Below, piece by piece: positions 13,235 to 24,904 of a DNA stretch of 64,000 nt. This stretch comes from Paralvinella palmiformis (Eukaryota; Annelida; Polychaeta; Terebellida; Alvinellidae), in assembly GCA_025642065.1 (NCBI GenBank), contig JAODUP010001075.1, positions 124,001-188,000 on the forward strand, written 5' to 3'. Under the pieces are notes generated by a model. That model saw only the letters and a program-made list of their open reading frames with translations. It did no database searches and was not told the origin of the DNA. Position 1 is the stretch's first letter, and each line of letters starts with the position of its first letter. The position numbers were made by a program, and so were the translations under genes.

Positions 13235-14160
13235 ATTGAGTGATTCACTGATAAACCTCTAGATTGACTGAACGAATGACTCATTCTGTCACTCACTCAA
13301 TTCTCTCAATTAATCGCTCGCTCGTTCACTTGCCTGAAAACAAGAAAGAATATGATGCTTTTGAAAATGGATGTGGAATGCATCTATCTAAAATTAGAAA
13401 TTATAGAACGAATAATGCCAGACTGGGAATGGTATTAACATGGTTATGCTTAAAGTTCACTTTCAACACTAATACAAATTGGTTCACCAAATTAATAAAT
13501 TAATTTAATACACAATCACCACTCCATATAAAAGACATCCAGCTAAAAGTGTTAGTGTATAGATTATATGTCGTCTGTGGTCTCGCCATTTGATACTAAT
13601 GAGAAACCGGATACTCCTGATATCTGACGTCACTATGTATAATCTGGTTGTATGGCTCATTAATAACTATGTAGATAATATTATTCAAGCATAATTTCGG
13701 AACAAAATGTATGTACTAATGTTATTGTATAATTGATTAAAACAAACTAAAATGTTACTGGGACGGCTAAGATCATATTGTAAAATTCCTTTTGTGGATT
13801 GTTTTATGCTATTGTAACATGAAGCATGCATCGATCTGTCAGATATATGAACTGGCAAGGACTTCAATCATAATTAATAATATTGGGTTGATTCTTGGGC
13901 TAGGCGAGGCCAAGATGCACTTACCGAGACATTACTTATCTTATAATGAGACACTGCTCGAGCTGGAAGCTGGAACCTGATCTTTGACTTTGTTGACACC
14001 AGAGCACACGATATATCACCTTCCGTCAGACACTCTAGCATTCGAGGAAGATTTAATGGGTGCCCTCCAGTAATTTGGAATAGTTCGATATATCACATTA
14101 TGCGATATTATGTCATATATTGTCTACTAATAATAACATCATATTTGAAGTAACAGTTAT
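13235..14160 (+). repeat. Duplicated block B, copy 2
   Basis: Direct paralogue of 10070-10965 with the same order of landmarks: TCACTCACTCAATTCTCTC, CTTGCCTGAAAACAAG, ACGTCACTATGTATAATCTGG, GGGCTAGGCGAGG, TAATGAGACACTGCTCGAG and CAGTAATTTGGAATAG, then ATTATGTCATATAT. The match ends at the TAA tail of a LINE (14161), so that element probably inserted into this copy after the duplication. Confidence 0.8.
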
Positions 14161-14168
14161 AATAATAA

Positions 14169-14262
<94 letters not shown>
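14161..14262. repeat. Self-complementary (AAT)n(ATT)n array, LINE-C tail
   Basis: About 51 bp of AAT repeats (one AAAAA interruption) pass directly into about 51 bp of ATT repeats, so the two halves are complementary and could form a hairpin. It sits where the TAA-type 3' tail of the adjacent minus-strand LINE should be. Confidence 0.9.
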
Positions 14263-14264
<2 letters not shown>

Positions 14265-14950
14265 TTTATATAGCGCCTTATTCAATCGAAATTGCTCTAA
14301 CGCGCTTAACATTTAAAACACAATTAAAACATATTTTGAGCTCATATAGATCTCATACATTTCATACATAATAAACGGGTTTAATATTATAAATACGCCA
14401 ATTTAAATAAATGTGCTTTAAGAACTTTATCAAATATGCCTGTACTTGCTGCGTATTTTATGTAGTTTGGCAACTCGTTCCATTGCCTGGGAGCTGATGC
14501 TCGGAAGGATATCTCTCCATACATTGCTGTACGGCTTTTTGGTACCGTCAAATGTGAATAGGAATCAGATCGGAGCATTCTCACTGGTATATATGTTTCG
14601 ATCAGATCGCTTGGATACACTGGTGCTGTTTCATTCAGTACTTTGAATGTGAGAAACAGGATCTTGTACAATGATCTGAAATGTACTGGAAGCTAGTGCA
14701 GCTGGAACGAAACTGGTGCTATATGTTCCCTTTTGTGAGTGCGTATCACCAGATGTGCAGCACAATTCTGCACTCGATGTAGCTTGTTTGTCCGAGAGAG
14801 GGGAATATTATATAGCTATAGCTATAGTTGCCATAGTCCAATCGAGAAATATTGATACAAAATTTACGTTTTCCATTCCAGATAGTATATTCCGTATGTG
14901 GACCGGTGAAAGTGATATTTCCACCTTGTCACTCTCTTAGTGGTATTACT
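14263..14950 (-). mobile_element. LINE family C (CR1/L2-like), 3' end
   Basis: The minus strand encodes the C-terminal part of a CR1/L2-type ORF2. Motifs: TFKVLNETAP near 14645, a PRQWNELPNYIK motif near 14485-14450 and a LKAHLFKLAYL end at about 14390. Upstream, a frame with LDYGN and FPSLGQTSYIECR (about 14850-14770) is the usual stretch before it, shifted by frameshift. The 3' untranslated end (14263-14386) has CGCGTTAGAGCAATTTCG and ends in the AAT/ATT array. The element is 5' truncated. A second copy of its 3' end lies at 33070-33222. Confidence 0.8.
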
Positions 14951-17036
14951 GATAGGTAATTAAAAATTGTAGATCAGCATTATTAAAAGAAGAAATTATC
15001 AAGTGGTGTTTTCGATTCTTGTTCATGCCTGTGTTCGTATCATAGTTATTCCTTTCATATTTGTCCTTCAACCAGATGTCCCATGTGGAACAGGATTCTT
15101 GGGCATTATTCCGCCTTATAATATCTTCTATACATAAATTGTTTTGTGTGATACCGTGAAGTGTCTGACGTCAGATTACATAAACACCATCATTTTCATG
15201 GCATTTCCTGTTTCTAGTTATTACTTCTATTTTATATCATTTCTTGTTTCCAAATGAAATATTTAAATGGTGTATATGGTAATATGTTCTTTATTTAATT
15301 TATTTAAGGTAACTGGAGGATATTTTAAAGCCTAATTCCCCAAATCAATACTAAGTGTTACAATAAAATATGTTTGATAGCTTGACCTTAACAAGCTATG
15401 GTAAGTTGTTCCCTACCATATATTACATTCGACAACAACAACAACAACAACAACAACAAACAAATCAAAAACACAACACAAACCACTGCAAAAATAATGA
15501 AATCATTATTTTCTAACCAAATGATAAGACTACTACGTCCAGTTCTGCTCGCTTTGTCTATTATGCACTGGCTTAGTTTACCAATCATTAACATTTGAAC
15601 GTTGTTCATTCGACTAATTTATCTGCTATCTAGGATTTCACTTGTACTAGGACCTTTTATTTTTATCTTGATATATGTCGATCGACTTATTGCATGTCAA
15701 AATGTATCACAATTAACTGGTGTAGATTTGCCTAAGCAAAATGTAGCTATCAATCATTATTACGGGTCATATTAGAATTGATACTGACCAAATCCTTTAC
15801 TTTTCGTTTCCTCAGAGGTGATAATTTCCAGCTACTTGACGCGAAATTACCAACTAGCTTTTGTTTGGATTCCTTTCTGTGTGCGGGCTAGGTACTGCAC
15901 TTGTTGATGTTTGAGTTTTTAACCAGACGGACCCGAATGTTTCAGGCCATTAGAGAGAAACACTTCAATTTTGACAAGTGGAATAATTCAGGGACTCTTG
16001 GACATCCATGCACATGCACTGAGCCATTAGTTTATTATTATATAATACATCAGACAGCTAGTGGATAAGATTAAATTGAATTTTTCGATCTACAATCCAG
16101 AAAATATTTTAGCATTGAAGCCACAAATAGCGTTACTGTTTAAAAAATGATATTTGCGGTTTATATACATCAATGTCAACAAAAGAGAAACTTATAATCC
16201 AAGGGTGTCGTAGAAGTAAGTACTTCGTGTAATATGAGTAACATTAAAACGTTGTCTATCAGCGACATCGACAGCTATTTTTGGTCGGATCGATCATAGC
16301 CGTCATTAAGCCATACCTAGAACTAGGATGACAACTAATTGTTCATCCTGGTGTATAAAGTCTGATATAAAACAAGCTAGATCGATTAACATAGTTGTCA
16401 TATGTCAGGCAAATTCACTCAGGTAGTGTTTTTTCAGGGCATCATATCTATACAAAAAACTATGTTGTAGCAGTTTGGCTTATCCTCTACTTACCGATGC
16501 CCGATTACTGATGAGGAGAGAGAAAGACAAATATACATTAGCCCATATTGAATCCCACCATATCAGCCTTGAAAGGGCAAGCCGGAATTTGTTAAGGATC
16601 TTTCAAATATTCTGTAAATTTACATACAGACAATGTAATCACCATTGTAAGTGAAATATGTTGCCAAGACTTAAAATGAAACGTAGTACGTGTACTCCTA
16701 CGTCATTTGGTCCGGCTAATGGCTATTCCAATCCAGCTTTGTCAGTTAGGCGGCCTTCACTAAATTATATTTCATTATAATAGTGTCTAAGATTGGGCGA
16801 AAATTTGTGTGTATTATCACAGAAGGCACACATATTTTACGTTATTAATAGGTATAGCTTTCCAGTTATTTATACTAACATTAATGTTAGTTTTCTACTA
16901 CTGATTCTACTCTCCTTAATTTGTCACGTACTTCTCTTGTTTCGTTTCCTATTGCTAATAGCATCACTGTTGTTAGTACTAAACATGTTATATGTACCTA
17001 CTAACCCTTCACCCAATAATTCCAGAGCCAAACATA
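14951..17036. other. Non-coding DNA with small (CAA)n tract
   Basis: A (CAA)n microsatellite is at 15435-15460. No gene or element otherwise recognised. A frame of 128 codons ending at 17179 is largely the translation of CTA repeats. Confidence 0.45.
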
Positions 17037-17269
17037 TTACTACTACTGTTGCTACTACTACTACTACTACTATTAATATGACTACTACTAATACTAATAC
17101 TACTATTACCACTTTATTGTTACTAAGACAACAAATACTTGTACAATCGTTACACTATGATAATAACAGGAATGGCTAAATAAAAGGCAAATAATACTTA
17201 CAGTACGCATATTTATTACACTAACAATACTAATACAAATGATACTACTACTAATTTTACTACTGATTT

Positions 17270-17311
<42 letters not shown>

Positions 17312-17400
17312 TACTACTACTAACTAATAATAATAATATATACTATGACTACATCTACTACCATGTCTACTACGTCTACTACGTCTACTATCTACTAGTA
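17037..17400. repeat. (CTA)n / (ACT)n arrays
   Basis: Interrupted ACT/CTA triplet arrays at about 17037-17125 and 17240-17400, the cleanest run at about 17272-17320. Leucine- or valine-rich frames over them are repeat translations. Confidence 0.9.
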
Positions 17401-18569
17401 ATGATAATGATACCAGTATAATTATAAATGTTTATTTAGGTAAATCGCTACCCGAAAGATAAAGAAAAATTAGGTATTTCAGTTGAAGTTATTTTCGGAA
17501 ATTCGTTTATAAAACAGGTAGCCAGACATTACTTTGGGTTTTGATAACGTCTGTTTGAAGTTTGACGTATTACCTGTGTTAATAATTTATTGATTCACGG
17601 TCTGTAGTTGGTCAGAAAGAAGTTAATGGCTAGTAGACAGTTATAAATATGTTATAGTTGGGCAAATTATGTGGGGTATATATTTCTGCACCATATATTA
17701 TTATGTTGAATTTTCTTTGTAGTGTTTGTTTTCGAACTATATATCAAATGAAGGATATTTATTGTTGATAATAAAACACACTATAGTCTATTATCATGTT
17801 AAAGCACATTTTATTTTGATAAAAGCATGGCGTGTAAAATGTTCGTGACATTTATAGAATGACAAATCAGTCGACAATTGCCCGCCAAAAAAATTTATTG
17901 ATTCTCATACAAGCAAGGTTTTATTGATATAAAAACCAAATAGAATAGGGCGAGAATTATTTCCGTAGAGAATAACATATCCATGATACTAACAACTGGG
18001 GTACGTAATTAATCATACTAATAATAATAGTTTTCACATATCTAAGATCCTATAAATTCAACAGCTTCACCTTGTACGAGCGTTGCCATTTCATTGAGAA
18101 ATGATAAATACGGCTAATGAATAATTGGCTTTTTTGAGAACTGAAGTCTAAAACCTATTTGTAAAGTATAAAAGTATTTCCTTTATTCTTCGGCTAACTT
18201 AGTGATTGGACGATGACGTTTCATGCTACTAGTAGAACATGCCAAAATCTGTAAAAGTTATATTAAAAAACAAATTATGTTGCACGTTGAGTGACAACTT
18301 ATGACTAAAGCAATTAACATATTCAGGCTAAGAAAAAACTTGGAATATCTTGCAATAACGTTCGTGTTTTTCATATTTTATATTGTTAATTCATTGAGTT
18401 CAATAATATTGAATAGAGTATTTTACTTAATAATACTGGTTTATTCTTTTTATTACCAATTCTTTGAACCTGTGACAAATGCTAACAAAAACAATGTTTT
18501 TATTCGTAGACATAAACCTTCACAAAACAACAGAAATCCATATTCAATATATTTAACCTTGTGTTGAAG
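17401..18569. other. Non-coding AT-rich DNA
   Basis: Nothing recognised. An 88-codon frame at 18301-18567 has no recognisable motif and is most likely chance. Confidence 0.4.
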
Positions 18570-18895
18570 CTAATGAATCACCCCAAGCAATATTAAAACA
18601 AAAACTTCCTCCGGCGTTGTATACAGTACACAAGCGTCCAGCCATGCTCAAAACGAAGATTAATAGCTTCTGATTCGGAATCCACACTATCTTGGGTCAG
18701 TTCAGCCACGTATGTTGGGGGTTGTCTATGTTGTTACTTCCACGTGAGATTTCCGGCCAGAGGTTCTCGATCGGGTTCAAATCCGGTGACATAGCAGGCC
18801 AATCCATGTGCTGCACATTTACATCTTCGAGGAAATCCAAGACGCGTCGCGCTCGGTGTGGTGGAGCATTGCCATTTTGACCACAAACGATTTTC
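18570..18895 (-). mobile_element. Tc1-family transposon fragment (DD34E transposase C-terminus)
   Basis: The minus strand reads QNGNAPPHRARRVLDFLEDV (about 18879-18820), then MDWPAMSPDLNPIENLW (to about 18765). This is the region from the second catalytic Asp to the catalytic Glu of Tc1/mariner transposases. There are 34 residues between them, as in Tc1. The second Asp is replaced by Gly (codon at 18873-18871; QxDNA has become QNGNA), which would abolish cut-and-paste activity. A stop follows 20 or so codons after ENLW, and a frameshifted IPNQKLL..SM segment continues the family's C-terminus. No N-terminal DNA-binding part and no terminal inverted repeats were found, so it is a truncated fossil. 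Confidence 0.85.
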
Positions 18896-19350
18896 GAGAT
18901 ACAACTGATCCACTTACTGAATTATTAAGAACAGGCTCGCCTCAACCATTCAAATGGCATAATTACTACCAATCTAGTCTACGGAGCAAAACACCAAAGA
19001 TTGATTAATGACAGTGTATCGCTAGTCATTTATCAGAAATAAGCTCTTTATTTGGTACAATAAATGAAAATCAGCAGCAGAACGTTTTGAAGCAGCGAAG
19101 TATGACCTATTCTCAAGAGTTCAACTAGCTTGTATAAATCATATTACAGCTGCAGACGGAACATATCACCTGAGTTTCATGATACGGTTCGAACGTACGA
19201 ATAAAAGCATTACAAATACATGTACATCACACCAGACCAAGGATATTACATTGATGTGGCTTTGCCAAGAACGTGAACAATGAGTACGACAAGCTGATAT
19301 CCTAGTTATCACAAATGTGTTGGATAGGTACTGCAGAATATAAAGTGATG

Positions 19351-19354
<4 letters not shown>
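18896..19354. other. Non-coding spacer
   Basis: No gene or family recognised. Confidence 0.4.

Positions 19355-19408
<54 letters not shown>
19355..19408. repeat. (TA)n microsatellite
   Basis: About 27 TA units, directly abutting the start of the next element. Confidence 0.95.
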
Positions 19409-19410
<2 letters not shown>

Positions 19411-19869
19411 ATCTTCATGTCTAAGTCGGTAGAACACCTTCAAGGACAGATTAGGTGAATATCTTGAGCGCATCTGCGAAATCATTGTACTGCATGAATA
19501 GCCTCGAAATTAATCTTGTACTGTATGTGTTCCATCAAAGGTTTTTAACATGCCAGTATCAGCAAAGTTGAAAGACGACACATCCTATATTAACAGACTC
19601 ATTCCTGCATGCAAATATTAGGACGATGTCACTGTGTATGCATGGTGACATATTATCACATATCAAGCCAGAAGGGATATACTTCAGCGAAGATAGATCA
19701 ATGGACAGCATACCTGGTAGCCTGTACATGTTTATGCACTTATTATTAGGTGGCCAGTGCCATATGAAGGATGATGAACTCGACGATGATAACATCGAAG
19801 CCAGACGACCACTTAGAATTATATGGAGCATTGCCCAGAATATTATGTATACAATCAATGGAGACAAGT

Positions 19870-20250
19870 TCCACCCTTTTCCCAAAACCCCCTTTAAAAA
19901 AAATATCCCATAAAAACCCTTTCCCCCCTTTAAAACTCGCACCTTTCCAAAAGGGGGTTGGTTCCAAAAAAGTTTCGCCCCAAGGCAGTCCCATTGGCCA
20001 AAAACGCTTTAAACCCGAGAAAAGGTAATTTTAAACCCAAGGAAAAAAGGACCCTTACTTTATCTGGTGGGGAATTAACAACGATTTTTCCCTTATCTAA
20101 AAAAATTCCCCCAAATCTATAATAACAACCCCCGCTTGGATTTCCCTTATGTTTTGCCAATTGGAAACCCCAAGGGTCCGAGAAAAAATTAAAAATTTTT
20201 AAAAATTTTCACCTTCTGGACGGAAAATAAACCTAAAAGACAAATGAGTA
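19870..20250. other. Homopolymer-rich aberrant stretch, possible assembly error
   Basis: This stretch is packed with runs of C, A, T and G (for example CCCTTTTCCCAAAACCCCC, then eight A's, CCCTTTCCCCCCTTTAAAA, and AATTAAAAATTTTTAAAAATTTTC). Nothing else in the window looks like it, apart from true microsatellites. It interrupts the coding remnant of the multicopy family. The pattern resembles low-quality base calls more than natural DNA, but a real insertion cannot be ruled out. Confidence 0.6.
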
Positions 20251-20278
20251 AGTTTGGCCTAAGTGACCTCTGGGTAGG

Positions 20279-20833
20279 GTGTGCTTTTGGGAGATAATGC
20301 TGCGCAACATCTCGTGGCAGGAAAGGCATATGCACGTCCCATCAGGATGCACAAACATACCCTACAATTACCTTGGCACATACTCCTTCCTTGGTTATAC
20401 ATGTACACATATGGGGTTTAAGTTAACTGAGAGCGCAACTCTCATATGTCTGCATAGCCATAGACATCGATCAGAGAACGGTAATAGATTCTCAGACTAC
20501 AGCAAATCTGAGACTGAGAAGGGAGATGAAGACGATGAGTACATACACGATGAGTGCACAAAAAGTAGGAAGGAGAAAGACAACTCTGATGAAAGCAGCA
20601 AAATTGTATCGTTGAAACAGAAATGCGTAGTTCAAGGTGGTGACACAGTTTGGTATATACTCAACAAGGATCTGGACAGACGCAACTTTGTGGACAAACG
20701 TCTGTATGAGCATCCAGATAGTGACCACCACCTAAAACCACCCATTCAAAGGAATAAGGCCAGAACATGTTCCTCTTCGTATGAAGTCGGGCAATCTTTC
20801 AAGTGTAAGCCAAAGCTTATCAAGGTGTACTAG
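20279..20833 (+). pseudogene. 184-codon open frame in the multicopy element
   Basis: The longest uninterrupted frame of copy 1. The N-terminal 60 residues contain clustered Cys/His (TCTHMG, CLHSHRHRS). Residues about 65-105 are strongly acidic and charged (ETEKGDEDDEYIHDE..). The C-terminal half has GGDTVWYILNKDLDRRNF and ends KCKPKLIKVY. I do not recognise a catalytic domain. The start Met was taken as the first in frame; the true protein would have started far upstream. It is better read as an internal exon-like remnant than as a gene. Confidence 0.4.
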
Positions 20834-21148
20834 AACATTCTCCAAAGACTCATAACAGCTTATATAGCAGGGAGCGAGGTAAACTTAGAACATGACGGTC
20901 CCAGTATATGTGGTCACAAGTAGTGGTAACATACATTCCACCGACAACTCTGTACTAGCAAACATACTGACGCAACAAGTCCAAACCCTTGTACATGCTA
21001 GTCTGAATAATCCCTGCTGTCTACACATTGAAGCCAAACACTTGTGATGGCACTTGGAACGCCACCTGACATAAGAACATTTAATAACTATGCCAACCCC
21101 TTTGATGACATTGTGTTCAAAATAAGAGTATAATATCAGAGGCCTGAC

Positions 21149-21394
21149 GTGGTATTTTACAGGTATCAAGACGAATCAATCAAAACATACAGCAGGACCA
21201 ACCTCAAGCAACGCCAACGACCGGTACGTCATAAAATAAGAAACGAGACATCAGTTCCTATCGCATCAAACTGGTCTAGTGTTATGGCACTCGGGGAAAA
21301 TGAAGCACAGATAGCTCTGCTACTTTCAAACCATCTGTTTAAATACAGCACGACGGTTGAACCAGTGATTGTAGCACCAGGGGAGTTCGCTTAA
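21149..21394 (+). pseudogene. Family-specific WSSVMALGENE segment
   Basis: An 81-codon frame with VFYRYQDESIKTYSR, a basic KQRQRPVRHKI stretch, NWSSVMALGENEAQIALLLS and VIVAPGEFA. In the family as I recall it, this part precedes the EEADTR and DTDVL motifs. Here the frame stops after GEFA; a decayed continuation (KSSKQYFYVWSLRADK) runs to about 21450. Confidence 0.55.
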
Positions 21395-21740
21395 GTAACA
21401 ATTTTCAAGTCCTCTAAACAATATTTTTATGTCTGGTCTCTCAGGGCTGACAAATACAAGGGCATACAAAGAAACTGAATATGAGTTTCATGCAGTTTCT
21501 AGACATTTAATCTCAAAACTTATTATGGCATTGGCTACCCGATATATGAACACATACAAAGGGTCCATTTAATTTAAGTTTCTACCTTGTTTAGTCAAAA
21601 CTGTACATATATATACATACAATTGTGCCCGACGGCGGCCATTTTGGATTTATCAATTTTGAAGTATTATCCGTCATTTTTAAAGCCTGAGCATACAACA
21701 CCTTTGAGTTCAGCATCCTCCAATGCCCGTTAAATGTTTA

Positions 21741-21759
21741 TACGCGCGCGCGCGCGCGA

Positions 21760-21806
<47 letters not shown>
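21741..21806. repeat. (CG)n(CA)n alternating purine-pyrimidine tract
   Basis: About eight CG units (21742-21759) followed after a short break by (CA)23 (21761-21806). Alternating CG and CA tracts are the classic Z-DNA-forming sequences. A run of eight CG units is striking in such AT-rich DNA. Confidence 0.95.
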
Positions 21807-21807
<1 letters not shown>

Positions 21808-21828
21808 GAGCTTTACTAGTATTATAAA

Positions 21829-23900
21829 TAATAATAATAATATACAAAAATTGTATAGAACCCTATATAACGTGTGAGAAGGTTACTCTATGGCGCTTGA
21901 CAATAAATAATTGGATGTAACAGATTTACATCTTTAAAAATACATATTCTTTCCAGCCAAATACATAATATATTCAGTTAGGAAAAGCTGAAACAAAAAG
22001 ATTCGTTTTATCTTCTTTTTGAAGGTATCAAGGATCTTGCACTTTCTGATGGTTACTGGAAGATTATTCCATAATGTTGCAGCAGTCTTTCTGAAACATC
22101 TATTACCGTATGTCACTACACGTGTTGTTGGTAGGTCTAAGAATGCTCCAAACTCAGACCGTAGATACCTTGTCGGCTGATACGGAACGCCAAGTTCGTC
22201 TAAGTACTGAGTGGCAGTCCCTTGAAGTGCCTTAAAAGTGTACATCAAAATCTTCTACTGTGACCTATATATAACCGGAAGCCAATGCAGGGAGTTCAAG
22301 ACTGGTGTTATATGTTCTCTTTTATGAGTGCGAGTGACTAACCTGGCATAATTATGTACTTTCTGTAGCCATGTCATCCGTGTGCTTGGAAGATCATACA
22401 GGAGAGCGTTGCCGTAATCTAGCTGAGATGTTATAAACGCGTGTGCCCGTGTTCTGCAAGCATCCAATGTGACGTACCGCCTGTAATGACCAATATTACG
22501 AAATTGGTAATAACATGCTTTGGATATGCATTTACTTGCCTCTCCGTGGTCAGTGATGTATACAAAATATACTCCTAAGTTCTTCACTGACGATGCTACA
22601 GAAACAGTATTATTACCTACCTGAAGCCGTAATTCCTCATTTATCCTAACCTGATATTTTGATAAAAGATAATGAGCTCTGTCATTTCCTCGTTTAACTT
22701 AAGCATGTTTGCACTTATCCAAGTACTGATGTCAGCCAAACAAGCTTCCAGTATCTTTGCAATATCGGATCAAGTTGTTTTGGGCATGATCACCATATAT
22801 ACCTGGGTATCATCTGCATAACAATAGTAGAGCAAATTATGTCGGCTACATATAGCACCTATTGGTTTTGAATACAAACAGTACTTACGTGGTCCAAGTG
22901 CCGATCCTTGTAGCAACCCAATGTCGTCATTCGTATGGCAACACACTGGGATCTGTCACTCAGATACGATTTGATCCAGGCGATGGCACTTCCGGTTACT
23001 GCAAACGAGTGCTGAATGCGCGTTTGAATGATCTTGTGATATATGACATCGAAAGCAGCAGATAAGTCAAGCAGAACTAATGCCGCCATACACGTCCTAT
23101 CTAAAGCTTCAACAATGTCTTGATGGACATTCAGGAGCGCGGTCTCTGTAGAGTGACCGGTACGGTAACCTGACTGAACATTAGTGTGCAGTCTGTGACT
23201 ACTCAAATAGGTCTCCAACCGCTTAGCAACCAGCTTCTCCAGGAACTTCGACAAGAAAGGGAGATTAGACACTGGGCGGTAATTTTTCAATTCCTCTTTA
23301 TCCAGATTTGGCTTTTTCAGCAGTGGTTTAATATTGATCTTTTTGAAAGAAAGCGTAACCTTGGACTCCACCAGTGATTTTTGTATAATATCGGTAATTA
23401 AAGGCAGTAGGTATTCCAGCACTTCTTTCAACGGGAATGTAGGTAATGGGTCTAGTTCACAAGATTTTGAGGGAGACTTAATGATAATACCATGTACATT
23501 TTGTCAGAGGCTGTCCTTCAAATTTGATATCAGCGCTCATCACGACAGCGTCGCGTATTGGAGATTTATGATTATCAATGTCGTCTCTAGTGGTTGTAAT
23601 TTTCCTCATGAAGAAATCACTAAACTTGTTGGCCAAGGGCTCATCAGATGAACAGCTTGGCAACATGTTTTCCCCTTTATGTCCCATCAAATTCTTAGTG
23701 ATTCTGAACAGACATGTGTGACTGTTCCCACATTCCGCTATCTTGTCTGAACAATAAGTCCTCTTGGATCTCATGAGAAGCTTTCCTACTTCACGACAAC
23801 TTCCTTCGAATAGCTGATGATGGATCTCTAGCTTTGTTTTCCGCCACAGTCGTTCAGTTTTCCGACGACTGTGTTTTCCTTCACAAAGTTCTTCATGTTA
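21829..23900 (-). mobile_element. LINE family D (CR1/L2-like), 5' truncated
   Basis: Minus strand. The N-terminal linker with NLMGHKGENMLPSC and LANKFSDFFMRKI lies at 23774-23580. The finger/palm frame at 23431-22859 carries LKNYRPVSNLPFLSKFLEKL, a GYRTGHSTETALL box and VLLDLSAAFDVI. Next comes a decayed YCYADDTQVYMV (about 22835-22800). The thumb and C-terminus hold LRSEFGAFLDLPTTR and AATLWNNLPVTIRK (22170-22035). The 3' end carries a TTATTATTATT tail at 21827-21841. VPQGS is lost in a shifted frame. The YADD box remains readable, but frames are broken between 22860 and 22590, so the element is inactive. The 5' side stops near 23900 with no endonuclease visible. Confidence 0.85.
22859..23431 (-). 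pseudogene. LINE-D reverse transcriptase, N-terminal half
   Basis: A 190-codon open frame on the minus strand. It contains the NYRPVSNLPF motif (about residue 49), HSTETALL (about 93) and LLDLSAAFDVI (about 120), where the first catalytic Asp of the palm lies, then WIKSYLSDRSQCV (about 152). The frame breaks just after, where VPQGSVLGP would be expected; a frameshift there leads into the YADD-bearing frame. Confidence 0.75.
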
Positions 23901-24024
23901 TAGCATGTTACTCATTTTCTCGATTATAATAATACATTTTTTTTTGATGATGACAATTGCCGTAACAATGGCTGCCGAGGTAACGATGATAATGTTTTAA
24001 TTGTATATTATATATTTTATATTC

Positions 24025-24870
24025 TACTACTACATTAAGAAACAGTACATACTTAACAATTAGAACGATGTTATATCACAAGATACCTGGTTATCTCTAT
24101 GCATTTGACAAAATTTATTACCGGCATGAAAGTCGACATTATGTGTTGATTATTGGAATACTTCGGGTTCAAATTGGTTTTGCTTGAGGCTTGATAAATG
24201 CTAAGTTGAACATATTCCTGTAAAAATGTTGATTCGAAATATTACAACGTAACAAAACACACGATGCGCAAGCAAATTGCCAGACTTTGCAAATGCATTA
24301 TTTAATTGTTCATGTATGCTTTGCATATTATAATTATAATTATATTGTTCTAAAAGGATTTACATAATATCATGTCATTAAAATTATACTATTAATCTAA
24401 TAATAATATGCTTATAAATTATCAATGTTATATAACTGGTATCACATTAAAGAGTGCGGGGTCTCTACTAAATCATAACCTGTTCTGTTATCATGAAGCC
24501 ATTAAATGTGTGACCAATCACACATAAATGGTTAACACCGTCTAGAAATATAGGAATGTCATTCCGACCATCGGAAGCATTCATCCCGCATGAATATACC
24601 ACCGTAACTATTAATGAAATTGTTACCGATCAATGCCAATGTAAAACACCTCTATAAATCACTGATGATAAAATAAGCATCGATTGCTTGTCTCTTTAAA
24701 TATCCATACGTTAATGGGTTTTCATGACAGAGAACAATTTCAGTTGGGATGAGGTAATTGATTACCACACTATGAACCATCAATGTCACTCATAATATTG
24801 AGACTACGACAGGCTGCTTACTCTGATAGGGGCCACGATATGTCATAAACCCCAAACTTATCTAATTATC
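24025..24870 (+). repeat. Duplicated block C, copy 1
   Basis: Direct paralogue of 33225-34035. Landmarks: CATTAAGAAACAGT (24033), ATTAGAACGAT (24060), CTGTTATCATGAAGCCATTAAA (24486), GTGACCAATCACACA, ATGATAAAATAAGCATCGAT (24664), CACACTATGAACCATCAATG (24766) and CATAAACCCCAAACTT. Non-coding. Confidence 0.85.
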
Positions 24871-24904
24871 TCAACGTTTACATTCTAGTGATCAATGATA
24901 TATG

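Larger units (their letters stand above)
19420..21560 (+). mobile_element. Multicopy invertebrate ORF family of unknown class, copy 1 (broken)
   Basis: Frames in order: LGEYLERICEIIVLHE-like start (19457-19505), AKLKDDTSYINRLIPACKY (about 19563-19619), IKPEGIYFSED then IPGSLYMFMHLLLGG (19668-19753), WSIAQNIMYTINGDKFHP (about 19826-19879), an aberrant homopolymer-rich stretch, a 184-codon frame (20279-20833), then DVVFYRYQDESIKTY and WSSVMALGENEAQIALLLS (21147-21335), IVAPGEFA and a decayed SLRADKYKG (about 21440). I recall these motifs from large hypothetical proteins found in many copies in cnidarian, molluscan and lancelet genomes, which usually continue into EEADTR, DTDVL and GCDT..GKGK motifs. 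The last of these are visible in copy 2 (59312-61320). At least four frame breaks are present. Identification is from memory and not verified. Confidence 0.6.
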
